A DNA stretch of 43,372 nt from contig JAFTWQ010000027.1 in the NCBI GenBank assembly GCA_017465225.1, positions 1 through 43,372 of the forward strand, written 5' to 3'. A program made the translations under genes and the position numbers. The number at the start of each line of letters is the position of its first letter. The first letter of the stretch is position 1. Below are positions 8,120-15,148 of the stretch, in pieces. The notes under the pieces are model-generated. The model saw only the letters and a list, made by a program, of their open reading frames with translations. It made no database searches and had not been told where the DNA came from. The DNA comes from Bacteroidales bacterium (lineage in GTDB: Bacteria; Bacteroidota; Bacteroidia; Bacteroidales; UBA932).

Positions 8120-9184
8120 ATGATTAGCATTGAACAAATAAAGGATCTGCAGCAGAGAGTCGATACCCTCGGGAGATGTATCGATGTGGAAGGAAAGCGT
8201 GCGGATGTGGCGGCAAGACAGGAGAAGACTCTTGCTCCTGATTTCTGGGATGATCCCAAGGAGGCGGAAAAGTTCCTGAAGGAGCTTGCCGGGGTGAAGT
8301 TCTGGGTGAATGGTTATGACAAGGTGGCAGGTGCGGTGGAAGACCTCAATGTGCTTCTGGAGTTTGAGGATGAGGAGATAGATCAGGCATATGCTGCGGC
8401 CGTGTCCGAACTTGAGACGTTGGAGCTTCGTAACATGCTTGGAGAAGAGGGTGACAATCTCGGTGCTGTGCTTACGATCAATTCAGGAGCCGGCGGTACA
8501 GAGGCGAATGACTGGTCCGCTATGCTCATGAGAATGTATATCCGATGGGCGGAGCGAAACGGATACAAGGTTACAGTCACGGATGAGCTTGAAGGCGAGG
8601 ATGCCGGCATCAAGTCCGTGACCATGCAGGTCGAGGGTGACTATGCCTTCGGTTATCTCAAGGCGGAGAGCGGAGTGCACCGTCTTGTGCGCATTTCTCC
8701 GTTCAATGCGCAGGGAAAGCGTCAAACCACATTCTCGTCAGTCTTCGTGTATCCGCTGGTGGATGATTCTATCGAGATCGAGATCAATCCGGGAGACCTG
8801 GAGTGGGATACATACCGTTCAAGCGGAGCCGGCGGACAGAATGTCAACAAGGTGGAGACCGGAGTTCGCGTGAAGCATATCCCTTCCGGTATAGTCGTGG
8901 AAAATACAGAGACACGCTCGCAGCTTGACAACAGGCAGAATGCCCTCCGTATCCTGAAGTCGCGTCTCTATGACATCGAGCTCAAGAAACGTCAGGAAAA
9001 GCAGGCGGAACTTGAAGGCCAGAAGAAGAAGATTGAATGGGGCTCGCAGATCCGAAGCTATGTCCTGCATCCTTACAAGATGGTCAAGGATCTCCGTACG
9101 GGTCATGAGACGTCTGATACTCAGGGAGTTCTCGATGGAGATCTCAATGACTTCATGAAAGTCTTTCTGATGGAAAACAATTAA
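8120..9184 (+). CDS. prfB: Peptide chain release factor 2 (no programmed frameshift)
   Basis: The 354-aa product recognises UAA/UGA stop codons and triggers peptide release. The stop-codon recognition tripeptide SPF is at residues 193-195 and the catalytic GGQ at 238-240 (SSGAGGQNVNK). The N-terminal helical domain and the GSQIRSYVLHPY block near the C-terminus are typical. In E. coli and many other bacteria prfB needs a +1 frameshift at an internal UGA near codon 26. Here the equivalent region is one open frame with no in-frame stop, so synthesis is not autoregulated that way. A 12-bp inverted repeat follows 27 bases after the stop. Confidence 0.97.
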   Translation: MISIEQIKDLQQRVDTLGRCIDVEGKRADVAARQEKTLAPDFWDDPKEAEKFLKELAGVKFWVNGYDKVAGAVEDLNVLLEFEDEEIDQAYAAAVSELETLELRNMLGEEGDNLGAVLTINSGAGGTEANDWSAMLMRMYIRWAERNGYKVTVTDELEGEDAGIKSVTMQVEGDYAFGYLKAESGVHRLVRISPFNAQGKRQTTFSSVFVYPLVDDSIEIEINPGDLEWDTYRSSGAGGQNVNKVETGVRVKHIPSGIVVENTETRSQLDNRQNALRILKSRLYDIELKKRQEKQAELEGQKKKIEWGSQIRSYVLHPYKMVKDLRTGHETSDTQGVLDGDLNDFMKVFLMENN

Positions 9185-9211
9185 AATTGTTACGATATTG
9201 TTAATTCTTGT

Positions 9212-9238
9212 AAATGGCTGCAACGTTTGCAGCCATTT
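9212..9238 (+). terminator. Hairpin downstream of prfB
   Basis: Perfect 12-bp inverted repeat AAATGGCTGCAA / TTGCAGCCATTT with a 3-base loop (CGT). The downstream tract is not a clear T-run, so termination is likely but not certain; it may instead protect the 3' end. Confidence 0.55.
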
Positions 9239-9280
9239 GTGCATCTATATGTCCGTTAGTTATTATTGAAAGTGTATAAG

Positions 9281-10588
9281 ATGTACAAGAAACGAATATC
9301 CCTGTTTATCCTTCTGGCGACAATATTTGCCGGTTCATTATCAGCACAGACAAAAGAAAACCCCAAGCACCCGATAGCGATCAAGGCATATCCTTTCAGA
9401 GGAATGTATCTTGACAAGAATACCCATTATGAGAAGTTCGGCCCAATCAATCCTGCCGGTGTGCATATGGGCATCGAATTCCCTTCGCTCCAGCAGCGCC
9501 CATGGCAGCAGTATCTCGGTAACTCGACTGTCGGTGTGGGTATTTCATGGCTCGATTTCGGACAGCCGCAGGACCCTGCAATGGCGAAGCTGGGAATGGG
9601 AGTTGCGGTATATCCGTATATCCTGCTGGATGCGATCGATACGGACCATTTCCAGATGAGGTTCAAGATTGCCGGAGGCCTTGGCGCCGTAACCGAGCAC
9701 TGGTATACTCAGGAAGATACTGATCCGGATCATTATTATGAACCGACAGTAAATACGATCTTCGGATGTACCCTTAATGCATATCTGAATGCCGGCATCA
9801 ATCTGAACATGCCGATCACTAGATATCTTGCCGTAGGAGGCGAGTTCGGATATTTCCATATGAGCAACGGACGAGTGTGCATGCCGAATATCGGTGTGAA
9901 TGCACTGTATGGCTCGGTCGGACTGACAGCTACGCTTAATTCTGAGGTCAAGAAGGAGCCGGTCAAGTTCCCTGACCTTCCATATGACTGGAGTCTGAAC
10001 ATCACAGGAGCGGCAGGTGCTCATAAGGCTGCTATTGCAGACAAGCACAGATTCCTCATATCATCCTTCCATGCCGGAGCTGTGTATCATGCGACTAACT
10101 GGTATGGAGTGGGAGTCGGAGTGGATGCATTCTACAATGGTGCCATTGACAATGACACAGACCGCTCGCTCTACGTCAAGAGACCTGAAGGATACAGCAC
10201 AATTGATAAGATCCGTGTAGGTGTGTCGCTGAACAACGAGTTCAAGTTCGGTGCAGTCACAGCTATCGTTGACTGGGGAGTATATCTGTTCAATCCTTCA
10301 CGTCACTATTATGATTGCAACCATCCTATATACGGTTATGGCAAGCGTCCTCTGTTCTATAAGAATGAAGGGGCCGGCATGGATGAGGCCTTCCACTACA
10401 TCCGCTTCGGAATGAAGTACCGTGTGTGGGACAATATCTACCTTCAGGCAAGCGCAAAGACCCACCTGCACATCGCAGAGTACATAGAGTTCGGTATAGG
10501 CTACCAGATCCCGTTCCTGAAGAAGCAGAACCGTAAGGAAGGCAAAAGCTCCATCTTCCACTATCGCAGGAACTGGTGGAAGGAATAA
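9281..10588 (+). CDS. PagL-like outer-membrane lipid A 3-O-deacylase (acyloxyacyl hydrolase family)
   Basis: The 435-aa product has a signal peptide (residues about 1-22, ending SLSA|QT). The following barrel-like domain carries the PagL motif FHMSNG, then PNIGVNALYG. The putative catalytic His is residue 193 and Ser 195, with Asn196 next. PagL enzymes remove the 3-O-linked acyl chain from lipid A in the outer membrane. The protein is much longer than PagL (about 150-170 aa): roughly 200 residues follow, with alternating aromatic strands and a Tyr/Trp-rich end, so a second barrel or dimer-like half is possible. ATG at 9281 was chosen over an in-frame TTG at 9266 because it gives the better signal peptide. 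A strong terminator follows. Confidence 0.72.
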   Translation: MYKKRISLFILLATIFAGSLSAQTKENPKHPIAIKAYPFRGMYLDKNTHYEKFGPINPAGVHMGIEFPSLQQRPWQQYLGNSTVGVGISWLDFGQPQDPAMAKLGMGVAVYPYILLDAIDTDHFQMRFKIAGGLGAVTEHWYTQEDTDPDHYYEPTVNTIFGCTLNAYLNAGINLNMPITRYLAVGGEFGYFHMSNGRVCMPNIGVNALYGSVGLTATLNSEVKKEPVKFPDLPYDWSLNITGAAGAHKAAIADKHRFLISSFHAGAVYHATNWYGVGVGVDAFYNGAIDNDTDRSLYVKRPEGYSTIDKIRVGVSLNNEFKFGAVTAIVDWGVYLFNPSRHYYDCNHPIYGYGKRPLFYKNEGAGMDEAFHYIRFGMKYRVWDNIYLQASAKTHLHIAEYIEFGIGYQIPFLKKQNRKEGKSSIFHYRRNWWKE

Positions 10589-10618
10589 TCACTCAGGCGG
10601 TTCCGAACCCCAAAGTCT

Positions 10619-10655
10619 AGCCATCGCATTCTCACTGCGGTGGCTTTTTCTTTTC
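10619..10655 (+). terminator. Intrinsic terminator of the PagL-like gene
   Basis: AGCCATCGCA / TGCGGTGGCT form a 10-bp stem with one G-T pair and a 7-base loop, followed by TTTTCTTTT. It begins 30 bases after the stop codon. Confidence 0.85.
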
Positions 10656-10738
10656 CTGGCCAGAAAATCGGCCATTTCCCTGGCCAAGGATGGAAAAATG
10701 AGAGTGCCGTCCAGAAAAGAGGCCTTTTTTATGGACGG

Positions 10739-10869
10739 GGTCCGGGATATTTGTTATATCTGCATGATTTAGGTGTCATCCTGAGCATGCCCCTGTCATC
10801 CTGAGCGTCAGCGAAGGATCTGTAAATAGGAAATACAAACTAACACTATACAAAATAGCTGAATTTAAA
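10739..10869 (+). repeat. Decayed second copy of the fumarase promoter, leader and first codons
   Basis: Two blocks repeat the region just upstream of the fumarase gene. Block A (10739-10772) matches 13292-13325 at 33 of 34 positions. Block B (10815-10869) matches 13391-13445 at 53 of 55 and includes the position of the fumarase start and four further codons. Between the blocks lie different versions of a GTCATCCTGAG-type repeat. Of the three substitutions, one changes the -7 box TATATTTG to TATATCTG (10755-10762) and one changes the ATG to ATA (10855-10857). This copy therefore looks like an inactive relic. Similarity beyond position 10869 stops at once. Confidence 0.85.
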
Positions 10870-10941
10870 GATTAAATACCCATTTTGATACACCTTTTTG
10901 ATGTTAGTTCGTACAGGTTTTGCAATTAGAGAAAAACTGCA

Positions 10942-10949
10942 TATCTTTG
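10942..10949 (+). promoter_or_regulatory. -7 promoter box for a small RNA
   Basis: TATCTTTG fits TAnnTTTG exactly and is followed by CAGCA, like the stable-RNA promoters elsewhere in the window. A TTG at 10919-10921 lies 20 bases upstream of the box. No coding sequence follows on this strand before the terminator at 11064. Confidence 0.7.
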
Positions 10950-10955
10950 CAGCAT

Positions 10956-11088
10956 AAACAGTAAGTCGTGGACGGACGATGTAATGGGTAGTGCGAAGTC
11001 CCCGCCCGCATCGCATCACACCTCAGGGCGTAAATCTCCGCCACGCATAAGGGGCAAAAGTTAAGCATCTCACACGAGATGCTTTTTA
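10956..11088 (+). ncRNA. Candidate structured small RNA, about 130 nt, unidentified
   Basis: The segment is bounded by a good -7 box at 10942-10949 and an intrinsic terminator at 11064-11087, and has no convincing reading frame. It is G+C-rich against an A+T-rich surrounding. A long-range stem pairs CGTGG(A)CGGA at 10967-10976 with TCCGCCACG at 11037-11045, giving 9 bp with one bulge. Inside it CGATG (10977-10981) can pair with CATCG (11009-11013). An alternative stem pairs CGCCC (11003-11007) with GGGCG (11026-11030). CCCC at 11000-11003 could reach GGGG at 11051-11054 as a pseudoknot. It shows none of the conserved sequences of SRP RNA, RNase P RNA or tmRNA that I know. 6S RNA or a regulatory RNA remains possible. 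The 5' end is estimated from the box. Confidence 0.6.
11064..11087. terminator. Bidirectional intrinsic terminator
   Basis: AGCATCTC / GAGATGCT form a perfect 8-bp stem with an ACAC loop. T5 follows on the plus strand, and a looser T-rich tract follows on the minus strand. It ends the small RNA on the plus strand and lies 5 bases past the stop of the convergent frameshifted gene. Confidence 0.82.
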
Positions 11089-11092
11089 TATT

Positions 11093-11426
11093 TTACTCAC
11101 TCGATATTGCAGTAATACAGTATTGGACTTTCTCCAGAGTTCGTCTTCTCACGCCTACAGTCATCTTGATTTTTCCGATTCCAGTCAGTTCATACTCCAT
11201 GATCATAATACGCTCAAATGGTTTCTGGTTTGCATTTCCGGGTTTCGGCTTCTTGACAGATACTTTTCTAGCTCCGGTCAAAATGGAATCCAATTGTAAT
11301 ACTGCAAGAGTTGAAAGGTTATACTTCCTCTGCGAAGGATTTTTTCTCTTTCCACTCTCGGTAAAAGTCTCTGATGATTTGTTCTCTCTTCTTGATGTCT
11401 TCAATTGTGTGCCCTTCAGGTATCAT
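11093..11426 (-). pseudogene. Small Bacteroidota-type gene split by a one-base frameshift
   Basis: Two overlapping minus-strand frames read as one protein. The first starts with ATG at 11426 (MIPEGHTIEDIKKREQII) and stops after 35 residues at 11319. The second frame continues to 11093 (NPSQRKYNLSTLAVLQLD, then MEYELTGIGKIKMTVG and a C-terminal EKVQYCITAISSE). Removing one A from the run of six at 11340-11345 joins them exactly as REWKEKNPSQRKYNLS, giving about 110 residues. A -7 box (TAATTTTG) lies upstream and a terminator downstream, so the unit is otherwise intact. From memory it resembles a small conserved Bacteroidota protein of unknown function; I cannot verify that. The cause could be mutation, sequencing error at a homopolymer, or slippage used by the cell. 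Confidence 0.65.
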
Positions 11427-11449
11427 AATAGGTTCATATTAATTTCATG

Positions 11450-11457
11450 CAAAATTA
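11450..11457 (-). promoter_or_regulatory. -7 promoter box for the frameshifted small gene
   Basis: The minus strand reads TAATTTTG followed by CATG, 23 bases before the ATG at 11426. This supports that ATG as the original start. Confidence 0.55.
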
Positions 11458-11635
11458 ATATGTCTATGTGCCAGAGCGCGATACGATGGATTGTTTTCTG
11501 TGAGATGTTTCGTATATTTACACAGTTAAATCGGGATTTTATGCATGAGAATTCTATTACTTTGTTAGATGATAATATCTCAACGGCCAGATCTTATTTT
11601 ATAAGCATCAGTTTAATGTCATTTTCAGTAACTTA

Positions 11636-13186
11636 ATGAAACCAATATTAAATATACGCATCTTCATATATGCAATTTCAGTATATGTCGCCAGTTCATG
11701 TTATCATGTGCAAAGGTTTGAATCACTGGAGTTTGTTGCAAGTTACGACACCTTATGCCTTGACACATATGCTTATCCATTATCACGTCTTTCAATTGGA
11801 CATGCTGCAAAATATAATGACAGTTATTATTGTTTACTCACCAAAAGTGGTGCATACCCTGACATGTATGACTGGGGTGGTGAGACGTTTATGCTTAAAA
11901 TATCCGGCAATAATACTACAATTCTTCAGTTGCCTTCGCCAGACGAGCATCTTCAATGGTACGATTTTTTTGTCAGGTCGGATACCTTATTCTGGAAGGA
12001 TCAGTCATTCGAGGCCAGTTATTGGGACGATGCTGTGGCTGAATGGATTCCGGTCGAATATTTACCTGATATAGTATATGAAGATCAGGATTGGCAAGTT
12101 GCTGTCAGAAACGGAGGAGAATTTGGAGTTTTCACATGGTTTATAGACAGGCATTCTGATAAGCAGTATATCTATCCGATGCTTCCTGAGAAGATTAATC
12201 GAATTGACAGTGTTTTCTATTTGACAGGCAAGAAAGCAATTACGACCCTGCAAAACCCTAGGCAGGGTCTATTATGCAATTCAGATCTTAGATATGAAAA
12301 TACGCTGAATGACACGGAATATAGAAATTCAACCTCGGTACGACTCAGTGTAAATATAATATGCAACGGATTCCAAACATCTATGCTTCCGGATACATTG
12401 CTTAGCGTAGATTCTGTTGAACTTATCACTTCTTTCTCTATAGATACTACTCTTTATTCTGTAGTTAACTCCAAAGACAGGACGTTTATTACCAGTTTAA
12501 CCGGGTCGCAGCTTAAAGAAGTATTTAACTTCAATGAAAAGTTTGAGTTTGTAGATAATAGTACAAATATGAAATCACGTAATCTCCCTGAATCGGGAGT
12601 ACAATTGACATATCGTAAAGGAAAATCTGAAATGGGACTTCTAAACATTGAGGATTACTCTGTGCATCAACTGCATTTGTACTACAATCCGGATACTTTG
12701 ACATTCAGCGGAAACGATCATTTTAAAATGGTAATGAATCATATCAGGGACAGGTGGGATACCCTATCGTTCCATACGGTTTATGATATTGAAAGTAAAA
12801 CAGGAAGTAGAGAGGTGAATTCTCTTATACAAAATGGCTATATACCAGATTCAGTTAAAGATAGGAGTATACGCAGACGGTTTATCCAGCAAGTGGATAG
12901 TTCCCTAGTATGCGAACGCTCTTACTGGATATCAGACGATAATGAGACAGTCATGGCTTGCTTCGTGGATTTTTATTTGAATGATGTGTACAAGAAGATG
13001 CCGGAAGAGTTCTTTGAATCTATTTCAGATACAATAAAGAATGTTATGGGATGCGAGGCTCATCGAACAATACATAAACCACGCAATTGCATAATGAAAT
13101 CATGGGAAACACCGACAATGGTATTAGAGTACTATCCATATCATTATGAAGACAACATAAGAATTGCTTTGTGGCGTAAGGAATAA
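11636..13186 (+). CDS. Hypothetical lipoprotein, A+T-rich accessory gene
   Basis: The 516-aa product begins with a short hydrophobic signal and a lipobox-like VASSC with Cys at residue 22, so it is probably a lipoprotein. The rest is rich in Asp, Tyr, Trp and Ser, with strand-like alternation (for example YDFFVRSDTLFWKDQSFEAS), which suggests a beta-propeller or sandwich. No catalytic motif is recognised. The gene is clearly richer in A+T than the core genes around it and uses codons such as ATA and TTA freely. It lies between the two copies of the fumarase leader, in a segment that looks inserted. A weak -7-like TATATTTA is about 125 bases upstream. No clear terminator was seen. Function is unknown. 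Confidence 0.8.
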   Translation: MKPILNIRIFIYAISVYVASSCYHVQRFESLEFVASYDTLCLDTYAYPLSRLSIGHAAKYNDSYYCLLTKSGAYPDMYDWGGETFMLKISGNNTTILQLPSPDEHLQWYDFFVRSDTLFWKDQSFEASYWDDAVAEWIPVEYLPDIVYEDQDWQVAVRNGGEFGVFTWFIDRHSDKQYIYPMLPEKINRIDSVFYLTGKKAITTLQNPRQGLLCNSDLRYENTLNDTEYRNSTSVRLSVNIICNGFQTSMLPDTLLSVDSVELITSFSIDTTLYSVVNSKDRTFITSLTGSQLKEVFNFNEKFEFVDNSTNMKSRNLPESGVQLTYRKGKSEMGLLNIEDYSVHQLHLYYNPDTLTFSGNDHFKMVMNHIRDRWDTLSFHTVYDIESKTGSREVNSLIQNGYIPDSVKDRSIRRRFIQQVDSSLVCERSYWISDDNETVMACFVDFYLNDVYKKMPEEFFESISDTIKNVMGCEAHRTIHKPRNCIMKSWETPTMVLEYYPYHYEDNIRIALWRKE

Positions 13187-13291
13187 ACACATTTTAGATT
13201 TTCATTTCCCGTCCATGAAAACGGCGGTTTTCGTGGATAAGACCATTAAAATGAGCCTGCCGTCCAATAAAAGGGGCGTTTTTGTGGATGT

Positions 13292-13445
13292 GGTCCGGGA
13301 TATTTGTTATATTTGCATGATTTAGATCTCTCGACTCCCTGCGGTCGCTCGAGATGACACTCTTGTCATCCTGAGGAGCGTAGCGACGTGAGGATCTGTA
13401 AACAGGAAATACAAACTAACACTATACAAAATGGCTGAATTTAAA
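13292..13445 (+). repeat. Intact copy of the duplicated fumarase leader
   Basis: This is the functional counterpart of 10739-10869. Block A is 13292-13325 and block B is 13391-13445. Between them, 13326-13390 holds a palindromic element (GACTCCCTGCGGTCGCTCGAG and GTCATCCTGAG units) that is longer than in the relic copy. The repeat distance is 2576 bases, measured start codon to start codon. Confidence 0.85.
13308..13315 (+). promoter_or_regulatory. -7 promoter box for fumarase
   Basis: TATATTTG fits TAnnTTTG exactly. It predicts a 5' untranslated region of about 110 bases that contains the palindromic GTCATCCTGAG-type element. Confidence 0.6.
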
Positions 13446-15053
13446 TACGCACCAATGTTTCAGCTTGGCGAGGACAAGACTGAATACTACAAGATTCCGG
13501 GTTCGGAGCAGTATGTAAGCACAGGCGAATTCGAGGGACACGAGATGCTCAAGATCGCCAAGGAAGGTCTTACAGTTATGGCTAATACAGCTTTTCGTGA
13601 TGTTTCATTCATGCTTCGTCCTGAACATAATGAGATGGTGGCGAAGATTCTCCACGATCCTGAAGCTTCAGAGAACGACAAGTATGTGGCTCTGACATTC
13701 CTTCGCAATGCAGAGGTAGCATGCAAGGGCAAACTTCCATTCTGCCAGGATACCGGTACCGCCATCATCCATGGTGAGAAGGGACAGCAGGTATGGACAG
13801 GCTACTGCGACGAAGAGGCTCTCTCTCTCGGAGTCTACAAGACTTATACTGAAGAGAACCTCCGTTATTCGCAGAATGCTCCTCTTACGATGTATGAAGA
13901 GGTCAACACAAAGTGCAATCTTCCTGCACAGATCGATATCGAGGCTACTCATGGCGCTGAATATCACTTCCTTTGCGTGACAAAGGGTGGTGGATCGGCA
14001 AACAAGACATATCTCTATCAGGAGACAAAGGCGATCCTCAATCCGCAGACTCTCGTTCCGTTCCTCGTTGCAAAGATGAAGACACTCGGAACTGCAGCAT
14101 GTCCTCCATATCACATCGCATTTGTGATCGGTGGTACTTCGGCAGAGAAGAACCTCCTTACAGTGAAGCTCGCTTCAACCAAGTTCTATGACGAGCTTCC
14201 TACAACAGGTGACGAGACAGGACGCGCATTCCGCGATGTAGAGCTCGAGAAGCTCGTCCTCGAGGAGGCTCACAAGATCGGCCTCGGCGCACAGTTCGGC
14301 GGTAAGTATTTCGCACATGATGTACGTATCATCCGTCTTCCACGCCACGGCGCAAGCTGCCCTGTAGGTCTCGGCGTAAGCTGCTCTGCAGACCGCAACA
14401 TCAAGGCGAAGATCAACAAGGACGGTATCTGGATCGAGAAGCTCGACGACAATCCTGCACGCCTCATCCCTGAGGAGCTCCGTCAGGCAGGCGAGGGCGA
14501 GGCAGTGAAGATCAACCTCGACCAGCCTATGGCAGACATCCTCAAGGAGCTTACAAAATATCCTGTATCTACACGCCTCAGCCTCAACGGTACTATCATC
14601 GTAGGCCGTGACATCGCTCACGCGAAGATCAAGGAGCGCCTTGACAGGGGAGAGGAGATGCCTCAGTACCTCAAGGATCACCCTATCTATTATGCAGGCC
14701 CTGCAAAGACTCCTGCAGGAATGCCTTGCGGCTCTATGGGCCCTACAACAGCAGGCCGTATGGACTCATATGTAGACCTGTTCCAGAGCCACGGCGGCAG
14801 CATGATCATGCTTGCGAAGGGTAACAGAAGCCAGCAGGTTACTGATGCCTGCCACAAGTACGGCGGATTCTACCTCGGCTCTATCGGAGGTCCTGCAGCG
14901 ATCCTCGCGCAGAACAACATCAAGAGCATCGAGTGCGTAGAGTACCCTGAGCTCGGAATGGAGGCTATCTGGAAGATCCACGTTGAGGACTTCCCTGCAT
15001 TCATCCTCGTTGACGACAAGGGTAACGACTTCTTCAAGAAGCTCGGTCTTTAA
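13431..15053 (+). CDS. Fumarate hydratase, class I (iron-sulfur, FumA/FumB type)
   Basis: The 540-aa enzyme hydrates fumarate to malate in the reductive or oxidative TCA branch. It follows E. coli FumA almost end to end: [91 protein letters not shown] and [16 protein letters not shown]. Cys105 (LPFCQDTG) corresponds to one [4Fe-4S] ligand; the others lie in the ACPPYH and SCPVG/SCSADRN regions. The start is ATG at 13431 with A-rich sequence ahead of it. Codon use is strongly biased, suggesting high expression. The gene has its own promoter, a long leader and a strong terminator, so it is monocistronic. Confidence 0.96.
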   Translation: MAEFKYAPMFQLGEDKTEYYKIPGSEQYVSTGEFEGHEMLKIAKEGLTVMANTAFRDVSFMLRPEHNEMVAKILHDPEASENDKYVALTFLRNAEVACKGKLPFCQDTGTAIIHGEKGQQVWTGYCDEEALSLGVYKTYTEENLRYSQNAPLTMYEEVNTKCNLPAQIDIEATHGAEYHFLCVTKGGGSANKTYLYQETKAILNPQTLVPFLVAKMKTLGTAACPPYHIAFVIGGTSAEKNLLTVKLASTKFYDELPTTGDETGRAFRDVELEKLVLEEAHKIGLGAQFGGKYFAHDVRIIRLPRHGASCPVGLGVSCSADRNIKAKINKDGIWIEKLDDNPARLIPEELRQAGEGEAVKINLDQPMADILKELTKYPVSTRLSLNGTIIVGRDIAHAKIKERLDRGEEMPQYLKDHPIYYAGPAKTPAGMPCGSMGPTTAGRMDSYVDLFQSHGGSMIMLAKGNRSQQVTDACHKYGGFYLGSIGGPAAILAQNNIKSIECVEYPELGMEAIWKIHVEDFPAFILVDDKGNDFFKKLGL

Positions 15054-15087
15054 TATCAGAAGAGATTCTCAAATAATCTCGAAATAA

Positions 15088-15135
15088 CAATGATGTGTCA
15101 GGAAAAATCAATATCTTGGCACATCATTGCTTTTT
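15088..15135 (+). terminator. Intrinsic terminator of fumarase
   Basis: CAATGATGTGTCA (15088-15100) pairs with TGGCACATCATTG (15117-15129), 13 bp with one G-T, followed by C and T5. It rules out a GTG start at 15095 for the next gene, since that codon lies in the stem. Confidence 0.85.
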
Positions 15136-15148
15136 AATGGAAAACCTT

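Noticed and set aside
11079-11636. A 185-codon plus-strand frame
   Set aside because: It overlaps the opposite-strand frameshifted gene and the terminator, begins in the terminator stem, and has no recognisable features.
10739-13445. Transposon or insertion sequence explaining the island
   Set aside because: No transposase, integrase or terminal inverted repeats were found; the only boundary signal is the direct duplication of the fumarase leader.
15095-15148. GTG at 15095 as start of the beta-glucuronidase
   Set aside because: It lies in the stem of the fumarase terminator and the later ATG begins directly with a signal peptide.
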